Below, one piece after another: positions 22,081 to 29,000 of a stretch of 29,000 bases of DNA. Every line of letters begins with the position of its first letter. The first letter of the stretch is position 1. A program made the translations under genes and the position numbers. Location: positions 1 through 29,000 of the forward strand of contig CAKQTE010000001.1 of NCBI GenBank assembly GCA_934276485.1. The letters run 5' to 3'. Below the pieces are notes generated by a model. It saw only the letters and a list, made by a program, of their open reading frames with translations, was not told the DNA's origin and ran no database searches. This DNA comes from an uncultured Spirochaetales bacterium. GTDB taxonomy: Bacteria > Spirochaetota > Spirochaetia > Sphaerochaetales > Sphaerochaetaceae.

Positions 22081-23913
22081 TTAATGAGAGAAATCGTTCT
22101 CTGTTATTTTGGAAGTATTCTCAGATGCTTGTTTTATAAGAGCATCATAGTCCTTTAGGTTATAGCTCTTGTTATAAGGAGTAGGGAGCTTTCCTTCATT
22201 GATCAAGGTAATGAGTTCAGCCCTTCTTGGATCATCAAGACTAAGATCAACACCTACTATCTTCCAGTTGTTGTCAACTGTTGGCTCTACAGGAGAATTC
22301 TTGGCAAAATACTCAACGATCATATCTCTGATAGCATTTGAAGATTCCCATTCTTTCTTCTGGGAAGCAAGCCCTTGAGCTTTGAGAGCAGATGAATAGC
22401 GATAGTTGTTTACAGCTACTGTGAGCATCATGTCATCTGTAAGTGGTTCTCCCTTGAACATGACATTCTTGATTCTAGAGCCTGCTGGCTCTGATAGGTC
22501 GATCTCATAATCGATGCCTGCAAACATATCATACAGGTATCCAGGATGGTCTGGGTCGAAAGAGATGTTGATATCGCCTTCTGACCACTGGTTGTAGCAT
22601 GCAGCTGACCATTCCATATAGTTCTTGACTTCCTTGCCGGACATTGGAACTCGATAAAGGGTATTGTCGAACTTGTAGATGTCAAAAATATTGCCATATG
22701 TGATGTCTCCTTGAGGAAGATCCGATGTGTCCTTAAAGAGAGCACATGCTGAGATATCAGCTCCAGATTCCTCTAGCTGGATTCTGTTGATGAGCTCTAT
22801 TACAGCAGTGTCTCTGAGTTTTCCTTCAGGAAGACCCTTGATCTCATTTACAGGCTGGAATGCTGTTGTTGTTGTGCCAAGAGGTGTACCTTTTTCGCCA
22901 TCTTCGCCAACTCCAGCTACATAGTTAACTGCTTTTGTATGTAGTTCTTTTACTGCAGGAATCTCTCTAAGCTCAACAGCAGGTTCTGTGTCCTTCATGT
23001 CAATGACTTCATAGCTCTTTGCTACGATGTTGTTCTCACCATCTAGAGAGAGTACGACCTTAGCGATATCACGACCACCGTTTCTAACGCCTACGACAGG
23101 AACGCCATTGTACTCTTCTTTAACTACTGTATGGTTGTGTGCAACTTGAAGCACGTCTACTTCTGGATTGACTTCCAAGATCTTCAAACCAGCATCTGAG
23201 CCTCCTTCCTCATCGAACTCTCCATAGGTTCCCATGTGAGCAGATACGATGATGATATCGACATCTTTAGGTAGTTTCTGAATCTCAGCCTTTACAGCAT
23301 ATGGAGCACTTTCGAATGTAGTGTCTTCGATGCCTTCCTTTGTGCCATCCCAAATAGGAACATTAGGTGTAGTGACACCTATGATAGCAACTTTTACGCC
23401 ATCTCTGTTGATGATTGTAGTTCCTGCACCAGTTACGTGTTTGCCTTTTGAATCCTTTACGTTTGCAGCTAGTACTGGGAATTCTGCAGGCTTTAGGATG
23501 GACTTCATGTTCTTGATTCCCCAGTTGAATTCGTGGTTGCCAAGAGTCATGGCATCATATTTCATGTAGTTCATAGCCGCAATTACAGGATGAAGTTCTT
23601 TTGGATTCTTATTTGCAAGGTCATCTGTCATGATGGTTCCTTGGATATCGTCACCCGCATCGATCAAGATAAGATTTGGATGTGTTTCGCGTTCAGCTTT
23701 TATGTAGGAATAGAGACGAACCATACCATTGTTCGTTGTCTCCTTTCCGTCTTCATAAGAAAAACCCCAAATGTTACCATGCATGTCAGAAGTGCAGAGT
23801 ATTTCCAATTCATATGGAGCACCCTTTTCACGAGTCACAAGCACTTCTTGAGTTGAAACACAAGATGCGAGCACGAGCAATGCAGCCAAAGCAATCAATA
23901 ATGCTTTCTTCAT
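22081..23913 (-). CDS. lipoprotein 5'-nucleotidase / 2',3'-cyclic phosphodiesterase family
   Basis: 610 residues. The N-terminus is a lipoprotein signal with lipobox LASC (Cys18), so the enzyme is probably anchored to the outside of the cytoplasmic membrane or in the periplasm. The metallophosphatase domain shows SDMHGN (Asp43, His45), DAGDDIQGT (near 85), GNHEFNWG (near 125), SAHMG and VAHNHTVV, giving the full two-metal ligand set. The C-terminal 5_nucleotid_C domain contains YGNIFDIYKFDNTL and the substrate-side NNYRYS. Likely role: dephosphorylating extracellular nucleotides so that nucleosides and phosphate can be taken up. A GGAGGT lies just upstream of the ATG, with a TATAAT at 23953-23948. 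It appears monocistronic. Confidence 0.93.
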   Translation of the reverse strand: MKKALLIALAALLVLASCVSTQEVLVTREKGAPYELEILCTSDMHGNIWGFSYEDGKETTNNGMVRLYSYIKAERETHPNLILIDAGDDIQGTIMTDDLANKNPKELHPVIAAMNYMKYDAMTLGNHEFNWGIKNMKSILKPAEFPVLAANVKDSKGKHVTGAGTTIINRDGVKVAIIGVTTPNVPIWDGTKEGIEDTTFESAPYAVKAEIQKLPKDVDIIIVSAHMGTYGEFDEEGGSDAGLKILEVNPEVDVLQVAHNHTVVKEEYNGVPVVGVRNGGRDIAKVVLSLDGENNIVAKSYEVIDMKDTEPAVELREIPAVKELHTKAVNYVAGVGEDGEKGTPLGTTTTAFQPVNEIKGLPEGKLRDTAVIELINRIQLEESGADISACALFKDTSDLPQGDITYGNIFDIYKFDNTLYRVPMSGKEVKNYMEWSAACYNQWSEGDINISFDPDHPGYLYDMFAGIDYEIDLSEPAGSRIKNVMFKGEPLTDDMMLTVAVNNYRYSSALKAQGLASQKKEWESSNAIRDMIVEYFAKNSPVEPTVDNNWKIVGVDLSLDDPRRAELITLINEGKLPTPYNKSYNLKDYDALIKQASENTSKITENDFSH

Positions 23914-23947
23914 TGACTACCTCCGTTTTAATTTTAAGAGTTCTTGA

Positions 23948-23953
23948 ATTATA
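23948..23953 (-). promoter_or_regulatory. -10 box of the nucleotidase gene
   Basis: A perfect TATAAT on the minus strand, 34 bases before the ATG with the GGAGGT ribosome site in between. The -35 region is AT-rich and not clear. Confidence 0.45.
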
Positions 23954-23991
23954 AAATTAAACTGAGATACCGTAAAGAAATATTTTTAGCG

Positions 23992-24354
23992 CTAGCCTTC
24001 GATATGCTTTTTGATAGCGTCAAATGATTCTTGTGACAAGACGTGTTCGATCTTGCAAGCGTCTTCTGCTGCAATGTCTTTTGGCACTCCAAGTCTTACA
24101 AGCCAATTGGTCATCATTATGTGGCGTGCATAGATCTTGTTTGCAATCTCTCGTCCTGGAGGAAGTAGGGTAATATGGCCATCATCATCCATATTGATGT
24201 AGCCAGATTCTCTAAGATTCTTCATTGCAATTGAAACAGATGGCTTTGAAAAGCTCATCTTGTTTGCGATATCGATAGATCTTACAACATCCTGTGACTG
24301 TTCAAGCATCAAGATAGTTTCTAGATAGTTTTCTGCTGATTCTTGTATTTTCAT
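23992..24354 (-). CDS. DtxR/MntR-family metal-dependent repressor
   Basis: 120 residues starting at MKIQESAENYLETI; nine more residues upstream in the same frame are not typical of the family. It has an N-terminal winged helix (recognition region SFSKPSVSIAMKNLRESGYI, 34-53) and a dimerisation/metal domain. Metal ligands visible are His78 and the C100-x2-E103-H104 trio in DACKIEH. Cysteine at that place is the DtxR (iron) pattern, where MntR has glutamate, so iron sensing is the better guess. There is no SH3-like third domain. It is divergent from the feo genes across dyads of the DtxR type, so it most likely represses feo, and perhaps itself, when iron is plentiful. Confidence 0.92.
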   Translation of the reverse strand: MKIQESAENYLETILMLEQSQDVVRSIDIANKMSFSKPSVSIAMKNLRESGYINMDDDGHITLLPPGREIANKIYARHIMMTNWLVRLGVPKDIAAEDACKIEHVLSQESFDAIKKHIEG

Positions 24355-24371
24355 GATTGTACCTAAATGAA

Positions 24372-24400
24372 AATATAACACACAAAAGAATGGTTAACAA
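24372..24400 (-). promoter_or_regulatory. predicted promoter of the DtxR-family gene
   Basis: On the minus strand, TTGTTA (24400-24395), a 17-base spacer and TATATT (24377-24372), about 17 bases before the ATG at 24354. No Shine-Dalgarno is visible in the short leader. Confidence 0.45.
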
Positions 24401-24419
24401 GAATAGCAATAAGTCTTGA

Positions 24420-24470
24420 CTAACTAAGTTAGTTTATGCTAACACTAAGGCTGGTTAGATAGGGCTAACC
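24420..24470. promoter_or_regulatory. iron-repressor operators upstream of feoA
   Basis: Overlapping dyads in the divergent region: CTAACTAAGTTAG (24420-24432, perfect around its central base), GTTAG-N6-CTAAC (24428-24443) and GGTTAG-N6-CTAACC (24453-24470). The half-site GGTTAG/CTAACC resembles the DtxR/IdeR box core. A TTGACT (24416-24421) that may be the feo -35 box overlaps the first dyad. Binding by the adjacent DtxR-family protein is inferred. Confidence 0.75.
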
Positions 24471-24486
24471 AAAGAAGGTATGGCTT

Positions 24487-24702
24487 ATGATTCCATTGAC
24501 ACTAGTTTCAAATGGTAGCGCTGTTCGAATTATGCGTATTGGGGGATCTGCAAAAGTAAAGGGACACTTGGAAGATATTGGTTTTGTCTCTGGAAGCGAG
24601 ATCTCTGTTGTTTCCTCTCTTGGAGGAAATGTCATTGTCGATATCAAGGGATCTAGGATTGCTCTTGGATCTGACATGGCATCTAGGATCATGGTTGTTT
24701 AG
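24487..24702 (+). CDS. feoA: FeoA domain protein (first)
   Basis: 71 residues, a single SH3-like FeoA fold: LVSNGSAVRIMRIGG, LEDIGFVSGSEISVVSSLGG and SRIALGSDMASRIMVV match the family's alternating strands and the G-x-x-V pattern. FeoA is a small cytoplasmic partner of FeoB in ferrous iron uptake. AAGAAGG (24472-24478) is eight bases upstream of the ATG at 24487; an ATG at 24480 is in another frame. It is the first gene after the operator region, followed by a second FeoA. Confidence 0.93.
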   Translation: MIPLTLVSNGSAVRIMRIGGSAKVKGHLEDIGFVSGSEISVVSSLGGNVIVDIKGSRIALGSDMASRIMVV

Positions 24703-24715
24703 GTGGAGGAAAGAT

Positions 24716-24937
24716 ATGAAAACGCTAAGGGATGTAAAACCTGGAGAGAGTTGTAGGATTGTTCGCTTATATGGAGAAGGTCCTGTCAAAAGAAGAATCA
24801 TGGATATGGGAATTACCAAGGGAGTCGAAGTGTATGTAAGAAAGGTTGCTCCGCTTGGAGATCCTGTTGAGCTTACTGTCAGAGGCTATGAGCTATCACT
24901 GAGAAAGAGTGATGCTGAGAGCGTCGAAGTCGAATAG
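24716..24937 (+). CDS. feoA: FeoA domain protein (second)
   Basis: 73 residues, again one FeoA fold: LRDVKPGESCRIVRLYGEG, RRIMDMGITKGVEVYVRKVAPLGDPVEL and GYELSLRKSDAESVEVE. It is closer to textbook FeoA than the first copy (it keeps GDPVE). The ATG at 24716 has GGAGGAAA (24705-24712) in front; the frame is open further upstream, but that part overlaps the first feoA. FeoB begins 12 bases after it. Two separate FeoA chains with one FeoB suggest a hetero-assembly or an unequal regulatory role. Confidence 0.94.
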   Translation: MKTLRDVKPGESCRIVRLYGEGPVKRRIMDMGITKGVEVYVRKVAPLGDPVELTVRGYELSLRKSDAESVEVE

Positions 24938-24949
24938 GGAGATTGAGAT

Positions 24950-27082
24950 ATGGGAATTACAATTGCACTTGCTGGAAATCCAAATAGTGGAAAGACAACT
25001 CTTTTCAATGCACTCACAGGATCCAACCAATATGTTGGAAACTGGCCAGGGGTAACTGTTGAGAAGAAAGAAGGAAAGTTAAAGAGAGACAAGGATGTAA
25101 CACTTGTAGATCTTCCTGGAATCTATTCTCTTTCTCCATATACAACTGAGGAGATTATCACAAGAAACTTTCTTGTTGATAACAAGCCAAATGTCATTAT
25201 CAACATCGTAGATGGTTCAAACCTCGAAAGAAATCTATATCTAACAACACAGCTTTTGGAGCTTGATATCCCTGTTGTCATTGCAATCAACATGATGGAT
25301 GTTGTATCCAAGCGTGGTGACAAGATTGATGTAGAAAAACTTAAGAAGAGTCTTGGTGCTGATATCGTTTGTATCTCTGCATTAAAAGAAGATGGTATGA
25401 AAGAGGTGCAGGATGCTGCCATTCGAGCAAGCAAAGAGCACAAAGGACAGTATTGCCCTGAGTTTTCAGGTGAAGTTGAGAAAGCTGTTGAATATATAAA
25501 GGATAACTATGTTTCCTCTTCTTCTCGCTGGACAGCTGTAAAGTTATTTGAGCGTGACAGTCTTGTTTTACAGAGACTAAAGCTTTCTTCAGATGCACTT
25601 GCTGACATTGAAAACCATGTTACATATGTTGAAAAGACATTGGATGATGATGCAGAGTCCATTATCACAAATGAACGTTATACATATATAGCAGCTCTAA
25701 TGAAGAAGTGCTACAAGAAGGGTAGTCAGGAAACTCTAACAACATCAGACAAGATCGATAGAATTGTAACCAACAGATATCTAGGACTACCTATCTTTGC
25801 ACTTGTTATGTTCCTTGTTTACTACATCTCTGTAACAACAGTAGGTGGTTGGGTTACAGATTGGACCAACGATGTCTTCTTTGGAACATGGATCACTGGT
25901 GGCCTAAATACACTATTTGAAGCAATGGGTGTTGCTTCCTGGCTACAAGGCCTTGTTGTTGATGGAATCGTAGGAGGCGTCGGCGCTGTATTGGGCTTTG
26001 TTCCTCAGATGCTTGTATTGTTCTTCTTCTTGGCATTCCTCGAGTCCTGCGGATATATGGCTAGAGTTGCATTTGTCCTTGATAGAATCTTCAGGAAGTT
26101 TGGACTTTCTGGAAAGTCATTCATTCCAATGCTTATAGGTTCTGGTTGTGGTGTTCCTGGAATCATGGCTTCTCGTACTATCGAGAACGAGAAAGATAGA
26201 CGTATGACTATCATGACAACAACATTCATTCCATGTGGCGCAAAGCTTCCTATCATTGCACTCATTGCAGGAGCATTGTTCGGTGGAGCTTGGTGGGTTG
26301 CACCTTCTGCATACTTCATTGGAATTGGCGCAATTGTTGTCTCCGGAATTATTCTAAAGAAGACCCGTATGTTTGCTGGCGATCCAGCTCCATTTGTAAT
26401 GGAGTTGCCACAATACCACATGCCAACACCTGCAGTAATTCTAAAGAGCATGAAAGAGAGAGCAATGTCATTTATCAAGAAAGCAGGAACCATCATTCTA
26501 ATTTCTGCAATTGTTCTATGGGCATTGCAATACTTCGGATTTGAAAATGGATTCGGTGCTGTTGAAGACTTGGACAATTCAATTCTTGCTTACATCGGAA
26601 GAGCTCTATCCTGGATCTTCATTCCACTTGGATTTGGAACATGGCAAGCAACAGTTGCAACTATCACAGGACTCATTGCAAAGGAAAATGTTGTAAGTAC
26701 TCTTGGTATTCTATATGGAGTTGCAGAACTAAGCGAAGGTGGAGTTGAGCTATATCCTGCGCTAGCAATGCACTTTACAGCAGCATCTGCATATTCATTC
26801 TTGATCTTCAACTTGCTATCAGCACCATGCTTTGCAGCAATCGGCGCTATCAAGAGAGAGATGAACAGTGCAAAGTGGACATGGTTCGCTATCGGCTACC
26901 AAACAGTATTTGCATATGCAATTTCCTTGATCTGCTACCAGATCTGGACATTCTCAATAGGTGTTGGAAGCGTATTTGGATTTATCTTCGCACTTGTTCT
27001 ACTTGCTGTTCTTCTATATCTTTTGTTTAGAAGAGAGCCAAAAGAGAACTTAAATAGAACTCTTGCAACATCTAAAGTCTAG
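24950..27082 (+). CDS. feoB: ferrous iron transport protein B
   Basis: 710 residues, the usual size without fused FeoA. The N-terminal G domain shows G1 GNPNSGKT (9-16), G3 DLPG (in VDLPGIYSL) and G4 NMMD, followed by the helical GDI-like domain. The membrane part carries two Gate-type regions, with LIGSGCGVPGIMASRT and FIPCGAKLPIIALIAGALFGG. The two cysteines proposed to line the iron path are present. The C-terminus has a last long hydrophobic helix and RREPKEN. A GGGAG lies before the ATG. It imports Fe2+ across the cytoplasmic membrane, as expected in an anaerobe. Confidence 0.98.
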   Translation: MGITIALAGNPNSGKTTLFNALTGSNQYVGNWPGVTVEKKEGKLKRDKDVTLVDLPGIYSLSPYTTEEIITRNFLVDNKPNVIINIVDGSNLERNLYLTTQLLELDIPVVIAINMMDVVSKRGDKIDVEKLKKSLGADIVCISALKEDGMKEVQDAAIRASKEHKGQYCPEFSGEVEKAVEYIKDNYVSSSSRWTAVKLFERDSLVLQRLKLSSDALADIENHVTYVEKTLDDDAESIITNERYTYIAALMKKCYKKGSQETLTTSDKIDRIVTNRYLGLPIFALVMFLVYYISVTTVGGWVTDWTNDVFFGTWITGGLNTLFEAMGVASWLQGLVVDGIVGGVGAVLGFVPQMLVLFFFLAFLESCGYMARVAFVLDRIFRKFGLSGKSFIPMLIGSGCGVPGIMASRTIENEKDRRMTIMTTTFIPCGAKLPIIALIAGALFGGAWWVAPSAYFIGIGAIVVSGIILKKTRMFAGDPAPFVMELPQYHMPTPAVILKSMKERAMSFIKKAGTIILISAIVLWALQYFGFENGFGAVEDLDNSILAYIGRALSWIFIPLGFGTWQATVATITGLIAKENVVSTLGILYGVAELSEGGVELYPALAMHFTAASAYSFLIFNLLSAPCFAAIGAIKREMNSAKWTWFAIGYQTVFAYAISLICYQIWTFSIGVGSVFGFIFALVLLAVLLYLLFRREPKENLNRTLATSKV

Positions 27083-27093
27083 GAGGCGTAAAG

Positions 27094-27285
27094 ATGAATC
27101 TTGGAACAATTATTGTTTTAGCGATAGTTATCTTGATAGTTGTTCTTGCATCTAGAACAATCATCAAGGATAGAAAGAGTGGCAAGAAGTGCTCTGGTTG
27201 TTCTTCCTCAAGTTGCTGTACAGGCTCCTGTGCAGCATCAAAGATGGTTGAAACATTGAATAAGGAAACAAAGAAAAGACACTAA
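27094..27285 (+). CDS. FeoB-associated Cys-rich membrane protein
   Basis: 63 residues: one N-terminal membrane helix (IIVLAIVILIVVLASRTI), a basic stretch, then a cysteine cluster KCSGCSSSSCCTGSC, then a basic tail. This is the FeoB_associated family pattern. The cysteines could bind iron or a cluster near FeoB; function is unproven. AGGAGG lies just upstream of the ATG, nine bases after the feoB stop, so it is the last gene of the feo operon. No clear terminator is seen before the TPR gene. Confidence 0.9.
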   Translation: MNLGTIIVLAIVILIVVLASRTIIKDRKSGKKCSGCSSSSCCTGSCAASKMVETLNKETKKRH

Positions 27286-27348
27286 AGCTACATTCTTGAC
27301 CGATATTGCCCCTGTTGGTCCTTAATATAAGCGCGTATCTTCTTTTAT

Positions 27349-27936
27349 ATGGAATACTTTATAGATAGAGAAGATGAGCGCATAAAGGATCAGAGAGAGG
27401 GGCATTCTTTATTTGAAAGTGCAATGGATGCTCTTTCTTTGTGTGAATTTGATAATGCAGCAAAGCTCTTTAGGCGAGTTTTGCTTGCGCATGATATGCA
27501 TCCATTTTTATCAGAAGAGGAAGTCTTGATTGCCAAAGAAGGTCTCGGAATTGCATTGATGAATGATGAGCTAGAACAAGAAGAGGGGATAAAGCAACTA
27601 GAGGATGTGACAAGAAGCCTATATAAGCTCAAAGGGCCAACAGACATGGTGATGCTATCGTCTCTCAATGCACTTGCGGAGGCACATGTTCTTGTCTCTG
27701 ATTATCAAAAGGCGATCAAGATATTCAAAGAAGAGATAAGGCTTCTAGAGAACAGGAGCGATACAGAGGAAGAAATTCTCTCTGTCAGATTTGAGATTGC
27801 TGAAACGCATCAAAAAGCAGGCATGCTGGATAAAGCTATAACAGAGCTCAATGATTTACTCACACATCCTTTAGATAACCATATGAAGGGTAGTGTGTAT
27901 ACAATACTTGCAAAGTGCTACTTTGCATTAGATTGA
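27349..27936 (+). CDS. TPR-repeat protein
   Basis: 195 residues, soluble and helical. Tetratricopeptide-like repeats are recognisable: ESAMDALSLCEFDNAAKLFRRVL, NALAEAHVLVSDYQKAIKIFKEEIRLLE, FEIAETHQKAGMLDKAITELNDLL, and the start of another. No signal peptide or enzymatic motif is seen. It is presumably a protein-interaction module; partner unknown. There is no Shine-Dalgarno before the ATG, and a TATCTT box ends seven bases upstream (27336-27341), so a leaderless transcript is possible. Confidence 0.8.
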   Translation: MEYFIDREDERIKDQREGHSLFESAMDALSLCEFDNAAKLFRRVLLAHDMHPFLSEEEVLIAKEGLGIALMNDELEQEEGIKQLEDVTRSLYKLKGPTDMVMLSSLNALAEAHVLVSDYQKAIKIFKEEIRLLENRSDTEEEILSVRFEIAETHQKAGMLDKAITELNDLLTHPLDNHMKGSVYTILAKCYFALD

Positions 27937-27954
27937 ATAAGATAGGAGTAATCA

Positions 27955-28018
27955 AGAAGAAGATTTTGATTCAAAAGCATGCATGAAATTTGCAAGATGT
28001 TTGTCGCTATCTTCTTCT
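27955..28018. repeat. 10-bp inverted repeat before the right-edge ATPase
   Basis: AGAAGAAGAT (27955-27964) and ATCTTCTTCT (28009-28018) are perfect inverses 44 bases apart. The right arm falls between the predicted -35 and -10 boxes of the following gene. It may be an operator pair; purine-rich composition makes chance more likely than for the other repeats. Confidence 0.45.
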
Positions 28019-28028
28019 GTGTTATAAT
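28001..28028 (+). promoter_or_regulatory. predicted promoter of the right-edge ATPase
   Basis: TTGTCG (28001-28006), a 16-base spacer and a perfect TATAAT (28023-28028). The -10 box ends seven bases before the ATG, so the start point would be at or next to the ATG. Confidence 0.5.
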
Positions 28029-28035
28029 TAATTAT

Positions 28036-29000
28036 ATGAAAAGCATTGACGTTGGAATAAGCTCTTTTTGTAAACTTATCGAAGATAATAATATCTATGT
28101 CGATAAAACTGATATTATTTACAATCTTATGACATGTGGAAGCACATATTTCTTCTGCTCTCGTCCACGAAGATTTGGAAAGACGTTGACTGTATCAACA
28201 TTGGAAGCAATCTTCAAAGGTAAGAAAGATTTATTCAAGGGCTTAAAGATATATGAGAAGGATTATGACTGGAAGGAATACCCTGTAATTCATATAGATT
28301 TTGGGCAAATCAATGCAACAGATGCGGAAATGCTAAAGAAGAGCCTTAAGAAGGCGGTTAAGAATCTATCCATCGAATACGCTGTTGAATTTGACAAAGA
28401 AGCAGAGTATTACGATGCATGGTCCGATTTAATAAAAAAAGTAGCAAAGAACTCAAAGGTTGTCATTCTAATTGATGAATACGACAAGATTCTTTCCTCA
28501 AACATCTACAATCCAGAAGTAGAGAAGATGAGGGATGTCTTGAGAGGTTTCTTTGAGGTAATAAAGGCTCAATATGAACTTATTAGATTCGCATTCATCA
28601 CAGGTGTTACTAAGTTTGCAAAGGTAAGTATCTTCTCATCAATGAACAATCTTAATGATATATCGATGAATGAAGACTATGCGACGCTCTTTGGATATAC
28701 AGATGAGGAGATTGGCTTATACTTTGCAGAGTATATAGAAAAGGGCTTGAAAGCCACTGGCATGTCTCGTGAGGAATACATGCCAAAGCTTGCGAACAAA
28801 TATGATGGATATAGATTCTCTCCCGAGTCCGATATTGCAGTATATAATCCTGTGTCAATCGGATCGTTCTTCTCTGATGGTGGAAAGCTTTTCAAGAACT
28901 ACTGGATAGACACTGGTAACATGAAGCTATTGATGGATGTTGCTAAGAAGGTTAGATTCGATATATCGAAGGATGTTGCAAGAGCAATAGATGTAGATAA
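28036..29000 (+). CDS. AAA-ATPase-like protein (PD-(D/E)XK family type), partial
   Basis: The frame is open from ATG at 28036 to the window edge (321 codons seen, no stop). Walker A is the RPRRFGKT form (43-50), typical of the AAA-ATPase-like family usually annotated with a C-terminal PD-(D/E)XK nuclease domain. It is preceded by the family's N-terminal IYVDKTDIIYNL. Walker B is VVILIDEYDKI, followed by FFEVIKAQYELIRFAFITGVTKF and the later YDGYRFSPES, both family hallmarks. The nuclease domain, if present, is beyond the window. This family is distinct from the three AAA_14/DUF4143 genes. Function is unknown. Confidence 0.9.
   Translation, partial: MKSIDVGISSFCKLIEDNNIYVDKTDIIYNLMTCGSTYFFCSRPRRFGKTLTVSTLEAIFKGKKDLFKGLKIYEKDYDWKEYPVIHIDFGQINATDAEMLKKSLKKAVKNLSIEYAVEFDKEAEYYDAWSDLIKKVAKNSKVVILIDEYDKILSSNIYNPEVEKMRDVLRGFFEVIKAQYELIRFAFITGVTKFAKVSIFSSMNNLNDISMNEDYATLFGYTDEEIGLYFAEYIEKGLKATGMSREEYMPKLANKYDGYRFSPESDIAVYNPVSIGSFFSDGGKLFKNYWIDTGNMKLLMDVAKKVRFDISKDVARAIDVD

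Noticed and set aside
21971..24395. 13-bp exact match CAAAAGAATGGTT at 21971-21983 and 24383-24395
   Set aside because: A few exact matches of this length are expected by chance in 29 kb of AT-rich sequence, and the surroundings do not align.
26005..26577. 190-codon open frame antisense to feoB
   Set aside because: It is a mirror of the feoB membrane domain with no family resemblance and no start signals.
27286..27348. Possible terminator after the feo operon (GACC...GGTC)
   Set aside because: The stem is only four base pairs with a long loop and no T-tract follows directly.

Overview
The window reads as a piece of a chromosome from a low-GC, host-associated anaerobe. A spirochaete of the Treponema/Sphaerochaeta lineage is my best guess, from overall protein resemblance, the DtxR-FeoA-FeoA-FeoB iron locus, the type of phosphofructokinase, and the density of small AAA ATPase (DUF4143) genes. 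This is an inference; a marker-gene search with DnaE or LigA would settle it.

Left block (151-10226, all minus strand): one tight seven-gene run. In order of transcription it holds three subunits of a very divergent xanthine-dehydrogenase-like oxidoreductase (molybdopterin-type subunit, 2Fe-2S subunit, FAD subunit), then dnaE, a two-repeat YggT membrane protein, recG and an HD-domain hydrolase. Genes overlap or lie within 15 bp of each other. The ferredoxin subunit keeps all eight cluster cysteines, but the molybdopterin-type subunit lacks the signature motifs of the family.

Accessory block (10227-14810): an AAA ATPase/DUF4143 gene, an AlbA_2 plus HATPase-type (COG2865-like) gene and a second, convergent AAA/DUF4143 gene. 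A third AAA/DUF4143 gene lies at 20377-21669, and an AAA-ATPase-like gene runs off the right end from 28036.

Middle block (14811-20376, plus strand): ligA, a PLP aminotransferase, a ModE-like winged-helix protein and phosphofructokinase (the last three overlap and are translationally coupled), then a terminator-like hairpin and a MutT-type Nudix hydrolase.

Right block: tRNA-Ser(GGA) and its terminator, a lipoprotein 5'-nucleotidase (minus), a DtxR-family repressor (minus) divergent from feoA-feoA-feoB-Cys-rich membrane protein with GTTAG-N6-CTAAC operators between them, a TPR protein, and the partial ATPase.

The most unusual signal is regulatory. Each of the three AAA/DUF4143 genes and the AlbA_2 gene is preceded by its own set of short repeats with dyad symmetry, usually in two copies, lying on or next to its predicted promoter. 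The repeat sequence differs completely from gene to gene. I infer gene-specific autoregulatory operators, which would make these genes self-contained modules. The second unusual item is the xanthine-dehydrogenase-like trio without recognisable molybdopterin motifs, placed at the head of a replication/repair operon.
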